From Cryobacterium sp. HLT2-28 (GTDB taxonomy: Bacteria > Actinomycetota > Actinomycetes > Actinomycetales > Microbacteriaceae), in assembly GCF_004402495.1 (NCBI RefSeq), contig NZ_SOFH01000006.1, forward strand, positions 1 through 64,000: a stretch of DNA of 64,000 bases, given 5' to 3'. Both the position numbers and the translations under genes were made by a program. Under the pieces are notes generated by a model, which searched no databases, was not told the origin of the DNA, and saw only the letters and a program-made list of their open reading frames with translations. Below, in pieces: positions 52,009 through 63,814 of this stretch. The number at the start of each line of letters is the position of its first letter. Positions within the stretch are counted from its first letter, which is position 1.

Positions 52009-52707
52009 GTGCCCACAACCTCCTTCACGATCCCGCTGTGGCTCGACCTCACGGCCGTCGCGATCGGCGCGATCCAGGGCGCCATGTTCGCGGGGCGCTT
52101 CACCGACCGCCGCTTCGACCTGCTCGGGATCGCGTTCATCGGCATCACCGTCGGGCTCGGCGGCGGCCTGCTCCGCGACATCATGCTCGACGGCGTGCCG
52201 GCCGCCCTGCAGAGCAACTGGTACCTGCCGGTGTCGGCCGGGGCAGCCCTGCTCGGCATGCTCCTGCAGAGCCTGTTCAACCGGCTCGGCCCGCTCATCA
52301 TCACCCTCGATGCCGTCACGATCGGCCTGTTCGGCGCCCTGGGCACCAGCAAGGCGCTCGCCCAGGGGCTGCCGGAGATCCCCGCCCTGTTCGTGGGAGT
52401 GATCACGGCCGTCGGCGGGTCGGCGCTCCGGGACATGATGCTGAACGTGCCGATCGCGGTGATGCACGTCGGTTCGTTCTACGCCGTCGCCGCCGGGGTG
52501 GGCAGCGGGCTGCTCGTGGTGCTGTTCGTGCTCCAGGTGCCGATCACGATCGCCGGGATCAGCTGCGTCGTGGTGACGACCGTCATCCGCGTGCTCGCGG
52601 CCCGTTACGGCTGGAGCCTCCCCCAGCAGCGGGCGATCGGCAGCTGGCCGCGCTGGCGACGCAACGAGAACATCGTCGCCTTCCGCCGCCGCAACCGCGG
52701 GACCTGA
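52009..52707 (+). CDS. TRIC-type (UPF0126) cation channel family protein
   Basis: 232 residues from the GTG at 52009. Seven hydrophobic segments; two copies of a glycine-rich motif, GLGGGLLRDIMLDGVP and AVGGSALRDMMLNVPI, mark the internal repeat of TRIC channels. The family forms trimeric potassium-permeable channels. Divergent from recO with about 75 bases between. Basic C-terminal tail (WRRNENIVAFRRRNR). Confidence 0.88.
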   Translation: MPTTSFTIPLWLDLTAVAIGAIQGAMFAGRFTDRRFDLLGIAFIGITVGLGGGLLRDIMLDGVPAALQSNWYLPVSAGAALLGMLLQSLFNRLGPLIITLDAVTIGLFGALGTSKALAQGLPEIPALFVGVITAVGGSALRDMMLNVPIAVMHVGSFYAVAAGVGSGLLVVLFVLQVPITIAGISCVVVTTVIRVLAARYGWSLPQQRAIGSWPRWRRNENIVAFRRRNRGT

Positions 52708-52815
52708 CGACCAGAATCCTGTGAAATCCCCTACAGCAGGGCGAATTCACTCTCGCCTTTCCTGCCGCACGGGGTGACACTAGTGAGAAGAATTCACCCT
52801 GCTTGGAGGATGCTC

Positions 52816-53574
52816 ATGAATCTACTGAAAGGAAACACACCCGGCCCGATGCCGGTGCCAGACCTCATGCCCGTGCTTTCCAGGGGAAAGCATAGAAACC
52901 CACGGTCGGGCGCATGTTTCATGGAGTTCGCCTCCTACCTCGCCGGCGAAGCCTGGACCGACCACCCCACCTGCACCCACCCGCTGCTGGCCTCACTGGC
53001 CAGGATGGTGAACGACTGCACCTCAGACACGGCCAGGTCTCGACTGGTTCCGCTCATCCCGTCGGTGATCGGCCTCCGTGGCGACGATCCCCGGGTGCGC
53101 CTGCTGATCGCCGTCCGCGCCGCGACGTCGGCGCTGTCGGTGACCAGCGCCGAACACCAGCACGCGCTCGCGGTCGGGATCCTGAACTGCGAACGGCACC
53201 TGGCCGGTGACACCGGGGAACTGCCTGAGGGCCTTGCCCTGCGGATCCGGGAAGCATTCGACGAAGCGCCCGAAGCCGAACGCTGGGCACGGGATTTCAT
53301 TGCCTCGATGGGGTCCTGGTCCCGCTCGAAGTTCACCGACCGCACGGCCGAGACCATCATCCGGGTGGCCGTTCAGGGCATCGCCGAGGCGTGCACGCCC
53401 AACCCCGACGACCGGTTGTACGACCTGCTCGCCGGGTCGATCGACGACTGCGTCGGCGTGCTCGGCCGGACAGCGACGTCCAGGAAAGCGCCGGAACAGC
53501 CGGCCGCGGCGGGAGCGGCTCCGACGAAAGCGGCGCAGCCCCGGGTCCGCGAGTCGGTCGACGCCCGCGGCTGA
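52816..53574 (+). CDS. hypothetical protein
   Basis: 252 residues from the ATG at 52816, chosen for its GGAGG six bases upstream. Mostly helical; visible segments are ACFMEFASYLAGEAWTDHPTCTHPLLASLA and a following helix-rich part. The C-terminal 30 residues (about 222-252) are Ala/Pro/Arg-rich and probably disordered. No signal peptide or membrane segment. No family is recognised. A strong hairpin follows. Confidence 0.75.
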   Translation: MNLLKGNTPGPMPVPDLMPVLSRGKHRNPRSGACFMEFASYLAGEAWTDHPTCTHPLLASLARMVNDCTSDTARSRLVPLIPSVIGLRGDDPRVRLLIAVRAATSALSVTSAEHQHALAVGILNCERHLAGDTGELPEGLALRIREAFDEAPEAERWARDFIASMGSWSRSKFTDRTAETIIRVAVQGIAEACTPNPDDRLYDLLAGSIDDCVGVLGRTATSRKAPEQPAAAGAAPTKAAQPRVRESVDARG

Positions 53575-53607
53575 GCGGCCGCGAACAGTCCGTCCGGACA
53601 GCCAACA

Positions 53608-53652
53608 GCATCCGCCGGGAGTCGCCCACGAGGGGCGGCTCCCGGCGGATGC
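53608..53652. terminator. bidirectional terminator between the hypothetical gene and leuA
   Basis: GCATCCGCCGGGAG (53608-53621) and CTCCCGGCGGATGC (53639-53652) pair perfectly, and the inner CGCCC/GGGCG extends the stem. It lies between two convergent genes. Confidence 0.85.
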
Positions 53653-53704
53653 GTTGTGCATCAGTTGTGCAGTCAGTCAGTCATGCGGTCACGCAGTTAT
53701 GCAG

Positions 53705-55483
<1,779 letters not shown>

Positions 55484-55505
55484 TCATCTCCTCGCGAATT
55501 GGTGG

Positions 55506-55589
55506 TCAGCCAACGACAAACTCCGCGACGAGGGAGGCCTCAGTAGGACTCGTCGCGGCAGCTAAGGAGGAGCGCACCGGCAAACACAT
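55506..55589 (-). CDS. leader peptide upstream of leuA
   Basis: A 27-codon ORF from the ATG at 55589 to TGA at 55506, just upstream of leuA on the same strand. It reads MCLPVRSSLAAATSPTEASL and ends VAEFVVG. It holds three Leu codons (TTG, TTA, CTC), four Val and four Ala. TTA is very rare in such GC-rich genomes. The overlapping hairpin (55523-55558) would let slow leucyl-tRNA supply alter leuA expression (inference). Confidence 0.6.
   Translation of the reverse strand: MCLPVRSSLAAATSPTEASLVAEFVVG
55523..55558 (-). promoter_or_regulatory. attenuator-like hairpin in the leuA leader
   Basis: CCGCGACGAG (55523-55532) pairs perfectly with CTCGTCGCGG (55549-55558) across a 16-base loop. It lies inside the leader-peptide ORF, about 46 bases before leuA. 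No U-tract is seen, so it may act on translation or pair with alternative segments. Confidence 0.6.
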
Positions 55590-55657
55590 TTTTAACTTAG
55601 CATCGTTTCGTCCCAGTTTCGATTGCGTTTCGACACCGGATGCCGGGGCGCCGGCAC

Positions 55658-58228
55658 CTAGCCGAGGCCGCGGGCGAAGACCAGCGCCTCCCGCATCGAC
55701 AGCGTCGGCAGGTAGGCGCGGGCGAGCGCGATCCCGATGGCCGGCAGCGCCACCGGGTCGGGGTAGGCCATGAACAGGGGCTGGAATTCGGGCTGGAATT
55801 TGCGTTTGAAGGCCAGCAGGGATCGGAAGCCGTAGACGGGTTCGAGGCTGCGGCCGAGGAAGTCCAGCATCCGCGCCGCCAGGCTGCCGGCCCGCTCCTG
55901 GCCTGCCTCCGCGCCCGGCTGCACCCCGGTCTGGGCGAGCGGGGCGGCGGACAGGCTGAGGAATTCGATCTCCGGCTGTTCGCTCATCATCGCCATGGTG
56001 CGGGCGATCAGGAACTCCATCACACCGTTCATGCTGTCCGGCCGGCGGCGCATGAAGTCGAGGGTCCAGCCGACGACGATTCCGTCCCGGTAGCTGGGCA
56101 TCCAGCTGGTCACGGCGTGCACCCGCTCGTCCGCGTCGACGGCGAGCATGAGGCGCACGGCCGGGTCCCGCAGTTCGTCGAGACCGCCGAGGGTGAAGCC
56201 GAGTTCGGGGAGTTCCTTCTCCTGCACCCACAGCTCGGAGATCTCGGTGATCTGCAGGGACTGGAGCACGCCGAGGGCCTTGTGATCCGTCCAGACCGCT
56301 CGCACTCCGGCCCGGTCGGCCCGGTTGATCGACGAACGGATGTCCTGCCACTTCTTGCCCGTCGGGTCCCAACTGCGGGGGCGCAGCACGGTCTCCTCGC
56401 CGATGCCCATCGACTGCCAGCCCATCCGGCTGAACGTCGCCTGCCAGCTGCCGTGCAGGCTGTAGAAGACCGGGATCCAGCCGTGGTCGTCACACATGGT
56501 GGCGAAGTCGGAGATCGCCTGCGCGCCCCGCTCCGCCCGGCCGATCGGCTCCGTCGTGGTGATCGCGACACCGTTGACCACCCGGTAGGCGATGGCGACG
56601 TCGCCGGCTGGGGTGAACCAGATCGAATTGCCCTCCCAGGTCGCCATGAACGCGAGGGAGCCGCCACCGCCGCGGGTGAGGATCTCCCGCAACCGCGTCT
56701 GGTCGTCCCGGCCCACGCCCGCGGTGCCGCTGCGCAGGCCGAGGATGGCGCCGACGATGACGATGATCCAGAATACGGGGCCGACCCACTGGTATAAGGT
56801 GGCCGAGATCCAGTCGGTCGGAAGAAAGGACAGCCGCTCCAGCCGGAGGAAGCCGACCGGGATGAAGCGCTCGGGGACATCCGTGACCAGGTCGATCAGG
56901 GTGACCCTGGGTCGGAAGCTGTCGCGGAGCAGCCAGCCGGCGCCGACGTAGAGCGAGGCCAGCCCGACGAAGCTGAGCACCACCGTGAGGGCGAACCGGC
57001 GGCGGCGCCCAGGTCTGCCCCGTACCGGGAACCGGCGGAGATTGGCGGCGAGCACGATCGCCGTGACCAGAGGGACGAGCACCGACACCACCAGCACCAG
57101 GGCGATCTCCCAATAGTGGGCGGAATGCCAGCGCCAGACGTACGGCTGGCCGGAGACCGGCAGCAGACCGTAGTACCAGGCCCCGAGCACCGCCATCCCG
57201 GCGTTGACGAGGATCGCGAGCCACGCCGCGAAGCGTCGGCCGCGCGCCAGGCCGAATGCGGCGACGAGGAGGGTGAGCAGCGGCAGCAGGCTGACCAGCA
57301 CCGGGCCGGCGCCGCCGACGCGTTCGAGGGTGAGCTCGTGCACGCACTGCCGGGTGATGTTGCCGAGCAGGCACCGGTCGACGACGTCGGTGGCTGCGGG
57401 CACGTCCTGGGTGAGCAGGAGGCCGAGCGGGGCGAGCAGGCCGAACCGGGCGCCGGAGAAGATCGTGATGAGCGGGCCGACGGCGAGCACGCCGGCGACC
57501 GCTGCGAGCAAGGTGCGGGTCTCGTGGTGCGAACTGCGCCGCCAGGTGAAATCGATCGGGCTGGGCCGGAACAGTGCCCCGATGCCGAGGCCGACGAGGG
57601 CGGCGATCAACCGGTAGACGTCGGAGGGCTGACCGGAGTAGAGCAGGAGGACCAGGGCTGCGGAGATTGTGAGCACCCGGATGCGCCGTCGCCAGAGGGG
57701 GCCGGCATAACAGCTTGCGGCCATGATGGTGCCGAAGATCGGCGTGAACGGGTCGAGCGCGAAGAGCTCGCTCACCCCGCGGGACCAGAGTTCGCCGCCG
57801 GCGACCCCGGCGTCCTGGAGCAGGATGCCGCCGGCGGCGCCGAGCACGGCCGAGCCGGCGAAGACGATGATCGTGCGGCCGCTTCCCATCAGGCGTTCGG
57901 CATAGCCGAGCAGGATGACCGCGCCGGCCAGGGCGAGCAGCAGCTCGGCGCCGTTGTCGACGAGGAAGACGGACGTGAGCGGCGTCCACCAGTGCCCCTC
58001 CTCGACGACGGATTCGTAGCCGGTTCCCAGCAGCAGCCGCAACTGCCGGGACGGGCCGTGGAGCGGGCCGGTGGCGGTGGCCAGGACCAGGAGGATGAGC
58101 GCGTAGGCGAGGGCGACCGGCTGACGCGCCGCCTGACGCCGGACCACCCGACCCAGTGCAGCCCAGCGCGGTGCCGGCCGGCGCCGTTCCGCCCGGCGCG
58201 GTGCCGTCACGGGCTGCTGCGCGGTCAC
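55658..58228 (-). CDS. MprF-like protein (rhomboid-like membrane part plus DUF2156 aminoacyltransferase domain)
   Basis: 856 residues. The N-terminal half has about ten or more membrane segments, the first block resembling rhomboid-like folds (GHWWTPLTSVFLVDNGAELLL). The C-terminal cytosolic part from about residue 520 matches the DUF2156 GNAT-like domain of lysyl/alanyl-phosphatidylglycerol synthases (FMATWEGNSIWFTPAGDVAIAYR, VVNGVAITTTEP, DFMRRRPDSMNGVMEFLI). It probably aminoacylates membrane lipids from aminoacyl-tRNA to reduce cationic-peptide binding. Its start overlaps the esterase gene by four bases. Confidence 0.82.
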   Translation of the reverse strand: MTAQQPVTAPRRAERRRPAPRWAALGRVVRRQAARQPVALAYALILLVLATATGPLHGPSRQLRLLLGTGYESVVEEGHWWTPLTSVFLVDNGAELLLALAGAVILLGYAERLMGSGRTIIVFAGSAVLGAAGGILLQDAGVAGGELWSRGVSELFALDPFTPIFGTIMAASCYAGPLWRRRIRVLTISAALVLLLYSGQPSDVYRLIAALVGLGIGALFRPSPIDFTWRRSSHHETRTLLAAVAGVLAVGPLITIFSGARFGLLAPLGLLLTQDVPAATDVVDRCLLGNITRQCVHELTLERVGGAGPVLVSLLPLLTLLVAAFGLARGRRFAAWLAILVNAGMAVLGAWYYGLLPVSGQPYVWRWHSAHYWEIALVLVVSVLVPLVTAIVLAANLRRFPVRGRPGRRRRFALTVVLSFVGLASLYVGAGWLLRDSFRPRVTLIDLVTDVPERFIPVGFLRLERLSFLPTDWISATLYQWVGPVFWIIVIVGAILGLRSGTAGVGRDDQTRLREILTRGGGGSLAFMATWEGNSIWFTPAGDVAIAYRVVNGVAITTTEPIGRAERGAQAISDFATMCDDHGWIPVFYSLHGSWQATFSRMGWQSMGIGEETVLRPRSWDPTGKKWQDIRSSINRADRAGVRAVWTDHKALGVLQSLQITEISELWVQEKELPELGFTLGGLDELRDPAVRLMLAVDADERVHAVTSWMPSYRDGIVVGWTLDFMRRRPDSMNGVMEFLIARTMAMMSEQPEIEFLSLSAAPLAQTGVQPGAEAGQERAGSLAARMLDFLGRSLEPVYGFRSLLAFKRKFQPEFQPLFMAYPDPVALPAIGIALARAYLPTLSMREALVFARGLG

Positions 58229-59487
58229 GGGTTCACCGTCAACCCGGTGTGCGCGGCCAGCAGGGGCAGCGCCCGGGTCAGGGCGTAGACCACCGTGTGC
58301 CAGTCGTGGGCCGTGCCCGGGGACACGAGGAGGTCGGTGGTCGCCCCGGCCCGTTCAGCCGCCGCCCTGAGGGTGTTCGTCCAGGCGATGTACCTGGTGT
58401 CGTCGCCGCCGACCGCGAAGATGATGTGGAGGGCCCGGTAGGGCGCGTGCGCGGCCAGGATGGCGCTGGGTGCGGCGGCGGCGTAGGCGGCCGCGCTGCC
58501 CGCGAATCCTGCTTGCACGGTCTGCTGCGGGTTGCCCGCCTTGGGTGCCAGTTCCCCGGAGATGTCGAGAACAGTCCCGTAGAGCTCCGGATGGTCGGCG
58601 CCGAGCTGGATCGAGCAGGTGCCGCCCTGGGAGAACCCGGCGATGGCCCAGCCGCCCGGCGCGGCCGCGACCCGGTAGTGGGCGCGGATCCAGGCCGGCA
58701 CGTCCACGGTGAGGTAGCCGGCCGAGTTGCCCAGCTTCGAATCGACGCACATCGGATTCCGGTCTGGGGCGCCGAGCTGGTCGGGAACGACCACGATCGG
58801 TGCCAGGCCGTGGTGGGTGGCCGCCCACGCGTCGAGGATGCCGGCCAGCCGGCCGGCTGTGAACAGGTCGCTCGGGCTGCCCGGCTGCCCGGAGAGCATC
58901 TCGATGACCGGCAGCACCGGGGGTTTGGCAGTCCGGGCCGCCGCCGGGAGGTAGACCATGGCCTCCCTGGCGGCGAAACCCGACACGGTGGCGGGGATCG
59001 TCACGGTGCCGACGGTGCCCCTGGTATCGGTGATGGGCGGGACCGGGCCGGCGAGGGCATCCGTGAGCGCCCCGTAGAGCGGGATGCCGAGGGCGGCTCG
59101 CACGGTGTTGAACTGGCCGAACTCGGCATTGATCCCGGCGGCGGCTGTGAGCAGGCAGAGCGGAATCGCGACGACGGCGAGAACCCGGCGCCGGGGCCGG
59201 GCACCGAACAGGTTGGTGACGGCAAGCACGAGGGCTCCGACCAGGCCGGCCGTCCAGAGCCGGGTGGGCGTGGACATGGAGACACCGAAGAGGTCCCAGA
59301 CGTCGCTCACCAGCCAGACCAGCACCCAGCCGGCGACGGCGCCGGCCAGCACGAGGGCCAGGGTCAGGGCGGCGGCGCGCACACCCTGCCGCCGGAGCAG
59401 CAGCCCGGCGACGAACAGGCCGGTCAGGAGATACAGTCCGATCAGGAAGGGACCTCCGACGAGGCTGGTGTCCAGCAGCGCATTCAT
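58225..59487 (-). CDS. membrane-anchored alpha/beta-hydrolase esterase
   Basis: 420 residues. Four N-terminal membrane segments (from LIGLYLLTGLFVAGLLL to VLAVVAIPLCLLTAAAG) are followed by an external esterase domain. Nucleophile Ser lies in IAGFSQGGTCSIQL; the catalytic His is in PGTAHDWHTVVYAL. It resembles antigen-85-like/esterase D folds. The four-base overlap with the MprF-like gene suggests a joint role in aminoacyl-lipid turnover (inference); no substrate is known. Confidence 0.82.
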   Translation of the reverse strand: MNALLDTSLVGGPFLIGLYLLTGLFVAGLLLRRQGVRAAALTLALVLAGAVAGWVLVWLVSDVWDLFGVSMSTPTRLWTAGLVGALVLAVTNLFGARPRRRVLAVVAIPLCLLTAAAGINAEFGQFNTVRAALGIPLYGALTDALAGPVPPITDTRGTVGTVTIPATVSGFAAREAMVYLPAAARTAKPPVLPVIEMLSGQPGSPSDLFTAGRLAGILDAWAATHHGLAPIVVVPDQLGAPDRNPMCVDSKLGNSAGYLTVDVPAWIRAHYRVAAAPGGWAIAGFSQGGTCSIQLGADHPELYGTVLDISGELAPKAGNPQQTVQAGFAGSAAAYAAAAPSAILAAHAPYRALHIIFAVGGDDTRYIAWTNTLRAAAERAGATTDLLVSPGTAHDWHTVVYALTRALPLLAAHTGLTVNP

Positions 59488-59643
59488 TCGATTCCTCCGT
59501 GCCCACTCTCACACCGCGACGGTGCCGGCGCACGCGAAATACCCGGTTCTGAGCGAGGCCTCAGACTCGGGTCGGCCAGGCCACAGCAAACTCACTGCAG
59601 GCGCACAGGTCGCAGCTCAGGGCCGGATCGTGGGGCGGTTCGG

Positions 59644-60546
59644 TTAGAAGCCGAGGCGTCCGAGCTGCTTCGGGTCGCGCTGCCATTCCTTGGCGACCTT
59701 CACCCGCAGCGAGAGGAAGACCCGTTTGCCCACGAGCGGTTCGATCTGCTTGCGGGCGCGGATGCCGACATCCTTCAGCCGGCTGCCCGACTTGCCGATG
59801 ATGATGCCCTTCTGGCTGTCGCGTTCGACGAAGAGGTTGGCGTAGACCTCGACCAGTTCCTGGTCGTCACGCTCGATGATGTCGTCGATGGTCACGGCGA
59901 TCGAGTGCGGGAGTTCGTCGGTGACGCCCTCGAGCGCGGCCTCGCGGATGAACTCCGAGATGCGCGATTCGAGGCTCTCGTCGGTGACCGCGTCGGCCGG
60001 GTAGAGCGGGGCGTCCGAATCCGGCAGCAACCGGAGCAGTTCCGCGGTGAGGATGTCCAGCTGGATGCGGCTGGTCGCCGAGATCGGCACGATCGCCTCC
60101 CAGTCACGCAGTTCGGAGACGGCGAGCAACTGGTTGGCGACGCTGGTCTTCGAGGACGCGTCGATCTTGGTCACGATGGCGACCTTGCGTGCCCGCGGGA
60201 AGTTGTCGAGCTGCTCGTTGATGAACCGGTCCCCCGGGCCGATCGGCTCGTTCGCGGGGATGCACAGGCCCACCACGTCGACGCCGGCCAGGGTCGACTG
60301 GACCAGGCTGTTCAGACGCTCGCCGAGCAGGGTGCGCGGCTTGTGGATGCCCGGCGTGTCGACCAGGATCAGCTGGCCGTTCTTCTGGTGCACGATCCCG
60401 CGGATCGCACGGCGGGTCGTCTGCGGCTTCGAAGACGTGATCGCGACCTTCTCGCCCACCAGCGCGTTGGTCAGGGTGGACTTGCCCACGTTCGGGCGCC
60501 CCACGAAGGACACGAATCCCGCCCGGAATTCATTTTCTGTCGTCAT
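59644..60546 (-). CDS. era: GTPase Era
   Basis: 300 residues from the ATG at 60546 ([10 protein letters not shown]); the ATG at 60600 would overlap the previous gene further. G1 is GRPNVGKS, G3 is DTPGIHKP, and G4 is TKID in place of NKxD. The C-terminal KH domain carries GIIIGKSGSRLKDVGI. Essential for 16S rRNA/30S maturation. Overlaps the CNNM gene by 17 bases, in the era-CNNM-ybeY-phoH operon. Confidence 0.96.
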   Translation of the reverse strand: MTTENEFRAGFVSFVGRPNVGKSTLTNALVGEKVAITSSKPQTTRRAIRGIVHQKNGQLILVDTPGIHKPRTLLGERLNSLVQSTLAGVDVVGLCIPANEPIGPGDRFINEQLDNFPRARKVAIVTKIDASSKTSVANQLLAVSELRDWEAIVPISATSRIQLDILTAELLRLLPDSDAPLYPADAVTDESLESRISEFIREAALEGVTDELPHSIAVTIDDIIERDDQELVEVYANLFVERDSQKGIIIGKSGSRLKDVGIRARKQIEPLVGKRVFLSLRVKVAKEWQRDPKQLGRLGF

Positions 60547-61858
60547 GACCGTTCTCTCCCTCGTCGTCCGACACTCCGAGGAATGCGGTCTGCGCGTCAA
60601 TCAGCGCTTCGTCTCGTTCAACCAGCACAGTGCTGATTCGCTTGCGGCGGCCCTCGGTGCGTTCCGCGGTGAGGACCAGCCCGCTGGTGCGGGCGACCGA
60701 ACCGGCCACCGGCAGCCGGCCGAGTGCCTTGGCCACCAGCCCGCCGACCGAATCGACCTCGTCGTCGTCCAGCTCCAGGTCGAACAACTCGCCGAGTTCG
60801 TCGACCGGTAGCCGGGCGCTGACCCGGAAGCGTCCGTGGCCGAGGTCTTCGACCTCCACGACGTCCCGGTCGTATTCGTCCGAGATGTCCCCGACGAGTT
60901 CCTCGATCAGGTCCTCGAGCGTGACCAGCCCGGCGATTCCACCATACTCGTCGACCACCATCGCGAGGTGGTTCGACTCGAGCTGCATCTGGCGGAGCAG
61001 GTCGTCGGCCTTCTTGGACTCCGGCACGAACACGGCCGGGCGTTCGAGCTCGGCGACGGTCAGGGCCTCCACATTCGGCGGCCGTTCATAGACCAGCCGG
61101 GCGACGTCGCGCAGGTAGAGGATGCCGGTGACGTCGTCGACCTCGCCGTCGATCACCGGCACCCGGGAGATGCCCTTGCTGAGGAACAGGCCCATGGCGG
61201 CGCCGATCGACGCGTCGGCCTCGATGGTGACCATGTCGGTGCGCGGGATCATCACCTCGCGCACCACGGTCTGGTTGAACTCGAAGATGGAGTGGATGAG
61301 CTCCCGGTCGTCCTCCTCCAGCACATCCAGCTCGGTTGCCTCGTCGACCATGCTGAGCAGCTGGTCCTCCGAGGTGAACGTGGCGAGCCGGGTTCGGCCC
61401 GGCGTGACCCGATTGCCGAGCGCGACCAGGGCGTTGGCGATCGGGCCGAGGAGCACCCGGAGGAAATGCACCAGCGGCGCCGTGCCGGCCAGGAGCTGTT
61501 TCGGGTGGGCACGGCCGACACTGCGCGGGCTCGCGCCGACCAGCACGAACGAGACGGCCGTCATCAGCGCGGCGGACAGCACGAGTGCCAGCCAGAGCTG
61601 GTCGATCGTGGTCGCGAACACCAGGGTCACGAGCACCGCCGCGGTGGTCTCGGCGATGATCCGCATGAAACTGATCGCGTTCAGGTGCGCCCCGGTGTCG
61701 GCGGCGATCGCGGCCAGGGATCGTTTGGCCCGTGATGTGTCGGCCAGGTCGGCGATGTCGGCCCGGGACTGCGCGGTGATGGCGGAGTCCACGGCGGCCA
61801 TCAGGCCGCCGAAGGCCACCAGGAAGACGGCCGCGGTGAGAAACCACCCGATGATCAT
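60530..61858 (-). CDS. CNNM/CorC-type hemolysin family membrane protein
   Basis: 442 residues. The N-terminal DUF21/CNNM membrane domain has three to four segments ([27 protein letters not shown]), then a CBS pair ([50 protein letters not shown] split) and the C-terminal CorC/HlyC domain ([17 protein letters not shown]). The family is linked to magnesium or cobalt efflux. It overlaps ybeY by four bases and era by 17. Confidence 0.9.
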   Translation of the reverse strand: MIIGWFLTAAVFLVAFGGLMAAVDSAITAQSRADIADLADTSRAKRSLAAIAADTGAHLNAISFMRIIAETTAAVLVTLVFATTIDQLWLALVLSAALMTAVSFVLVGASPRSVGRAHPKQLLAGTAPLVHFLRVLLGPIANALVALGNRVTPGRTRLATFTSEDQLLSMVDEATELDVLEEDDRELIHSIFEFNQTVVREVMIPRTDMVTIEADASIGAAMGLFLSKGISRVPVIDGEVDDVTGILYLRDVARLVYERPPNVEALTVAELERPAVFVPESKKADDLLRQMQLESNHLAMVVDEYGGIAGLVTLEDLIEELVGDISDEYDRDVVEVEDLGHGRFRVSARLPVDELGELFDLELDDDEVDSVGGLVAKALGRLPVAGSVARTSGLVLTAERTEGRRKRISTVLVERDEALIDAQTAFLGVSDDEGENGHDDRK

Positions 61859-62322
61859 CGGTTGCGGAGGCGTTCCTGCAGGGCGAAACCGATCAGGATG
61901 TCACGCTGGATGCCGAACATCTCCTTCTCCTCCGCCGGTTCGGCGTGGTCGAACCCGAGGAGGTGCAGCACACCGTGGGTGGTGAGGAGCAGGAGTTCCT
62001 CGAGCGTGCTGTGCCCCGCCGTCTCGGCCTGGGCCTGGGCCACCTGCGGGCAGAGCACGATGTCGCCGAGCAGACCGGGCGGGGTCTCCTCGTCTTCGGT
62101 GCCCGGGCGGAGCTCGTCCATCGGGAAGCTGAGCACGTCGGTGGGACCTGGTTCGTCCATCCACTGCACGTGCAGCTGCTCCATGGCGCCCTCGTCGACG
62201 AGAACGATCGCAAGCTCGGCATCCGGGTGCACGTGCATCGAGTCGAGGGCATAGGCGGCCAGTCGGAGGATGACGGCCTCGTCGACCGGGATGGTGGATT
62301 CGTTGTTGATCTCGATGCTCAA
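61855..62322 (-). CDS. ybeY: endoribonuclease/rRNA maturation factor YbeY
   Basis: 155 residues. The metal site [14 protein letters not shown] fits the family H-x3-H-x5-H pattern, with [16 protein letters not shown] before it. It acts in 16S rRNA 3'-end processing and ribosome quality control. It overlaps phoH and the CNNM gene by four bases each, indicating tight coupling. Confidence 0.96.
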   Translation of the reverse strand: MSIEINNESTIPVDEAVILRLAAYALDSMHVHPDAELAIVLVDEGAMEQLHVQWMDEPGPTDVLSFPMDELRPGTEDEETPPGLLGDIVLCPQVAQAQAETAGHSTLEELLLLTTHGVLHLLGFDHAEPAEEKEMFGIQRDILIGFALQERLRNR

Positions 62323-63416
62323 GAGGTGCTCCGTTTCGGAAGGCGGTCGCGTGGGGTGCCGGAGCGGGGTCCGCGCTTGGCGAATTCGTGGGCCTGCTCG
62401 CTCTCGTAGCGCTGGGCCTGTTTTTGGGCGTCGTACTCGGTCCAGGCGTCGACGATCCGGCCGACAAGGGAGTGGCGCACGACGTCGGCGCTGGTCAGCC
62501 GCACGAAACGGATGTCGTCGACCTGGTCGAGCACGCGGGTGACGAGCCGGAGCCCGCTCGACCCGACGGGCAGGTCGATCTGGGTGATGTCGCCGGTGAC
62601 GACCATCTTGGAGCCGAACCCGAGGCGGGTCAGGAACATCTTCATCTGTTCGGGAGTGGTGTTCTGCGCCTCGTCGAGCACGACGAATGAGGAGTTGAGG
62701 GTGCGCCCGCGCATGTAGGCGAGCGGCGCCACCTCGATGGTGCCGGAGGCGAGGAGTTTCGGCACCAGTTCCGGGTCCATCATCTCGTTCAGGGCGTCGT
62801 AGAGCGGCCGCAGGTACGGGTCGATCTTCTCGGTCAGGCTGCCGGGGAGGAAGCCGAGGCGTTCCCCTGCCTCGACGGCCGGCCTGGTCAGGATGATCCG
62901 GTCGACCTCCTTGCGCTGCAACGCCTGGACCGCCTTGGCCATCGCCAGGTAGGTCTTGCCGGTCCCGGCCGGGCCGATCCCGAACACGATCGTCGCCGTG
63001 TCGATGGCGTCGACGTAGTCCTTCTGGCCGAGCGTCTTGGCACGGATGCTCTTTCCCCGGGAGGAGAGGATGGCCGGGCCGAGGCGTTCGGACGGGCTGG
63101 TCGAACTGTCGGCGCCGAGCATTCGCGACGACGAGGTCACCTCGGCCTCGGCGAGGTCGCGCCCGCCGCGGATCATCAGCAGCAGCTCATCGATCAGCCG
63201 GCGGGCGGCCTCGACCTGGCCGGCCTGCCCGGTGAGGGTGATCTCGTTGCCGCGCACGTGCACCGAGACGCCGGGGTGCTCCCGTTCGATGGTGCTGAGG
63301 AGGCGGTCCTGGGCGCCGAGGAGGCGGACCATGGCGATGCCGTCGACCGACACCCGCTCCTCGACCTGGTTCTCGGCCCGGTTCTCGGCGTTGTCGCCGG
63401 CGTCAGCGGAACGCAA
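62319..63416 (-). CDS. phoH: PhoH-family ATPase
   Basis: 365 residues. The N-terminal KH-like domain ([24 protein letters not shown]) precedes the PhoH NTPase with Walker [14 protein letters not shown], Walker B VVLDEAQN, and GDITQIDLP. PhoH proteins are predicted RNA helicase/ATPases paired with YbeY in RNA processing. It overlaps the HIT gene by 14 bases. Confidence 0.95.
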   Translation of the reverse strand: MRSADAGDNAENRAENQVEERVSVDGIAMVRLLGAQDRLLSTIEREHPGVSVHVRGNEITLTGQAGQVEAARRLIDELLLMIRGGRDLAEAEVTSSSRMLGADSSTSPSERLGPAILSSRGKSIRAKTLGQKDYVDAIDTATIVFGIGPAGTGKTYLAMAKAVQALQRKEVDRIILTRPAVEAGERLGFLPGSLTEKIDPYLRPLYDALNEMMDPELVPKLLASGTIEVAPLAYMRGRTLNSSFVVLDEAQNTTPEQMKMFLTRLGFGSKMVVTGDITQIDLPVGSSGLRLVTRVLDQVDDIRFVRLTSADVVRHSLVGRIVDAWTEYDAQKQAQRYESEQAHEFAKRGPRSGTPRDRLPKRSTS

Positions 63417-63795
63417 GGGAGCCCTCCCCGAGCGAGTCGTCCCCGACCGGCGAACCGGGTCCGGGCTGCGCGAGCAGGTGGGCGTGCACGTGGAACACGG
63501 TTTGACCGGCGGCCTGGCCGGTGTTGAAGACCAGGCGGAACTGGCCGTTCGAGCGCTCGGCCGCGATCCCGGCCGCGACCGCGACGAGCTCCGCCAGCAG
63601 CCCTGGGTCCTCGGCCGCGAGCTCGACCACGTTGCGGTACTGCTGGGTCCTGGTGGTGATCACGACGTGCACCGGCGCCTGCGGGGCGATGTCCTCGAAG
63701 GCGATGATCCGGTCGGTTTCGGCGACGATGGTCGCCGGGATTTCGCGCGCGGCGATGCGGCTGAAGAGGGACGGTTCCTGGCCGGGGGAAGTCAT
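63403..63795 (-). CDS. HIT-family nucleotide hydrolase
   Basis: 130 residues. The HIT motif is HVHAHLLA (H-x-H-x-H), preceded by FRLVFNTGQAAGQTVF. N-terminal PSLFSRIAAREIPATIVAETDRIIAFEDIAPQAPVH (split) is the HINT-like fold. These enzymes hydrolyse adenosine phosphoramidates. It follows the rsmE gene by 19 bases on the minus strand. Confidence 0.94.
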   Translation of the reverse strand: MTSPGQEPSLFSRIAAREIPATIVAETDRIIAFEDIAPQAPVHVVITTRTQQYRNVVELAAEDPGLLAELVAVAAGIAAERSNGQFRLVFNTGQAAGQTVFHVHAHLLAQPGPGSPVGDDSLGEGSLAFR

Positions 63796-63814
63796 AGCTC
63801 TATCTTAAGCGGCG

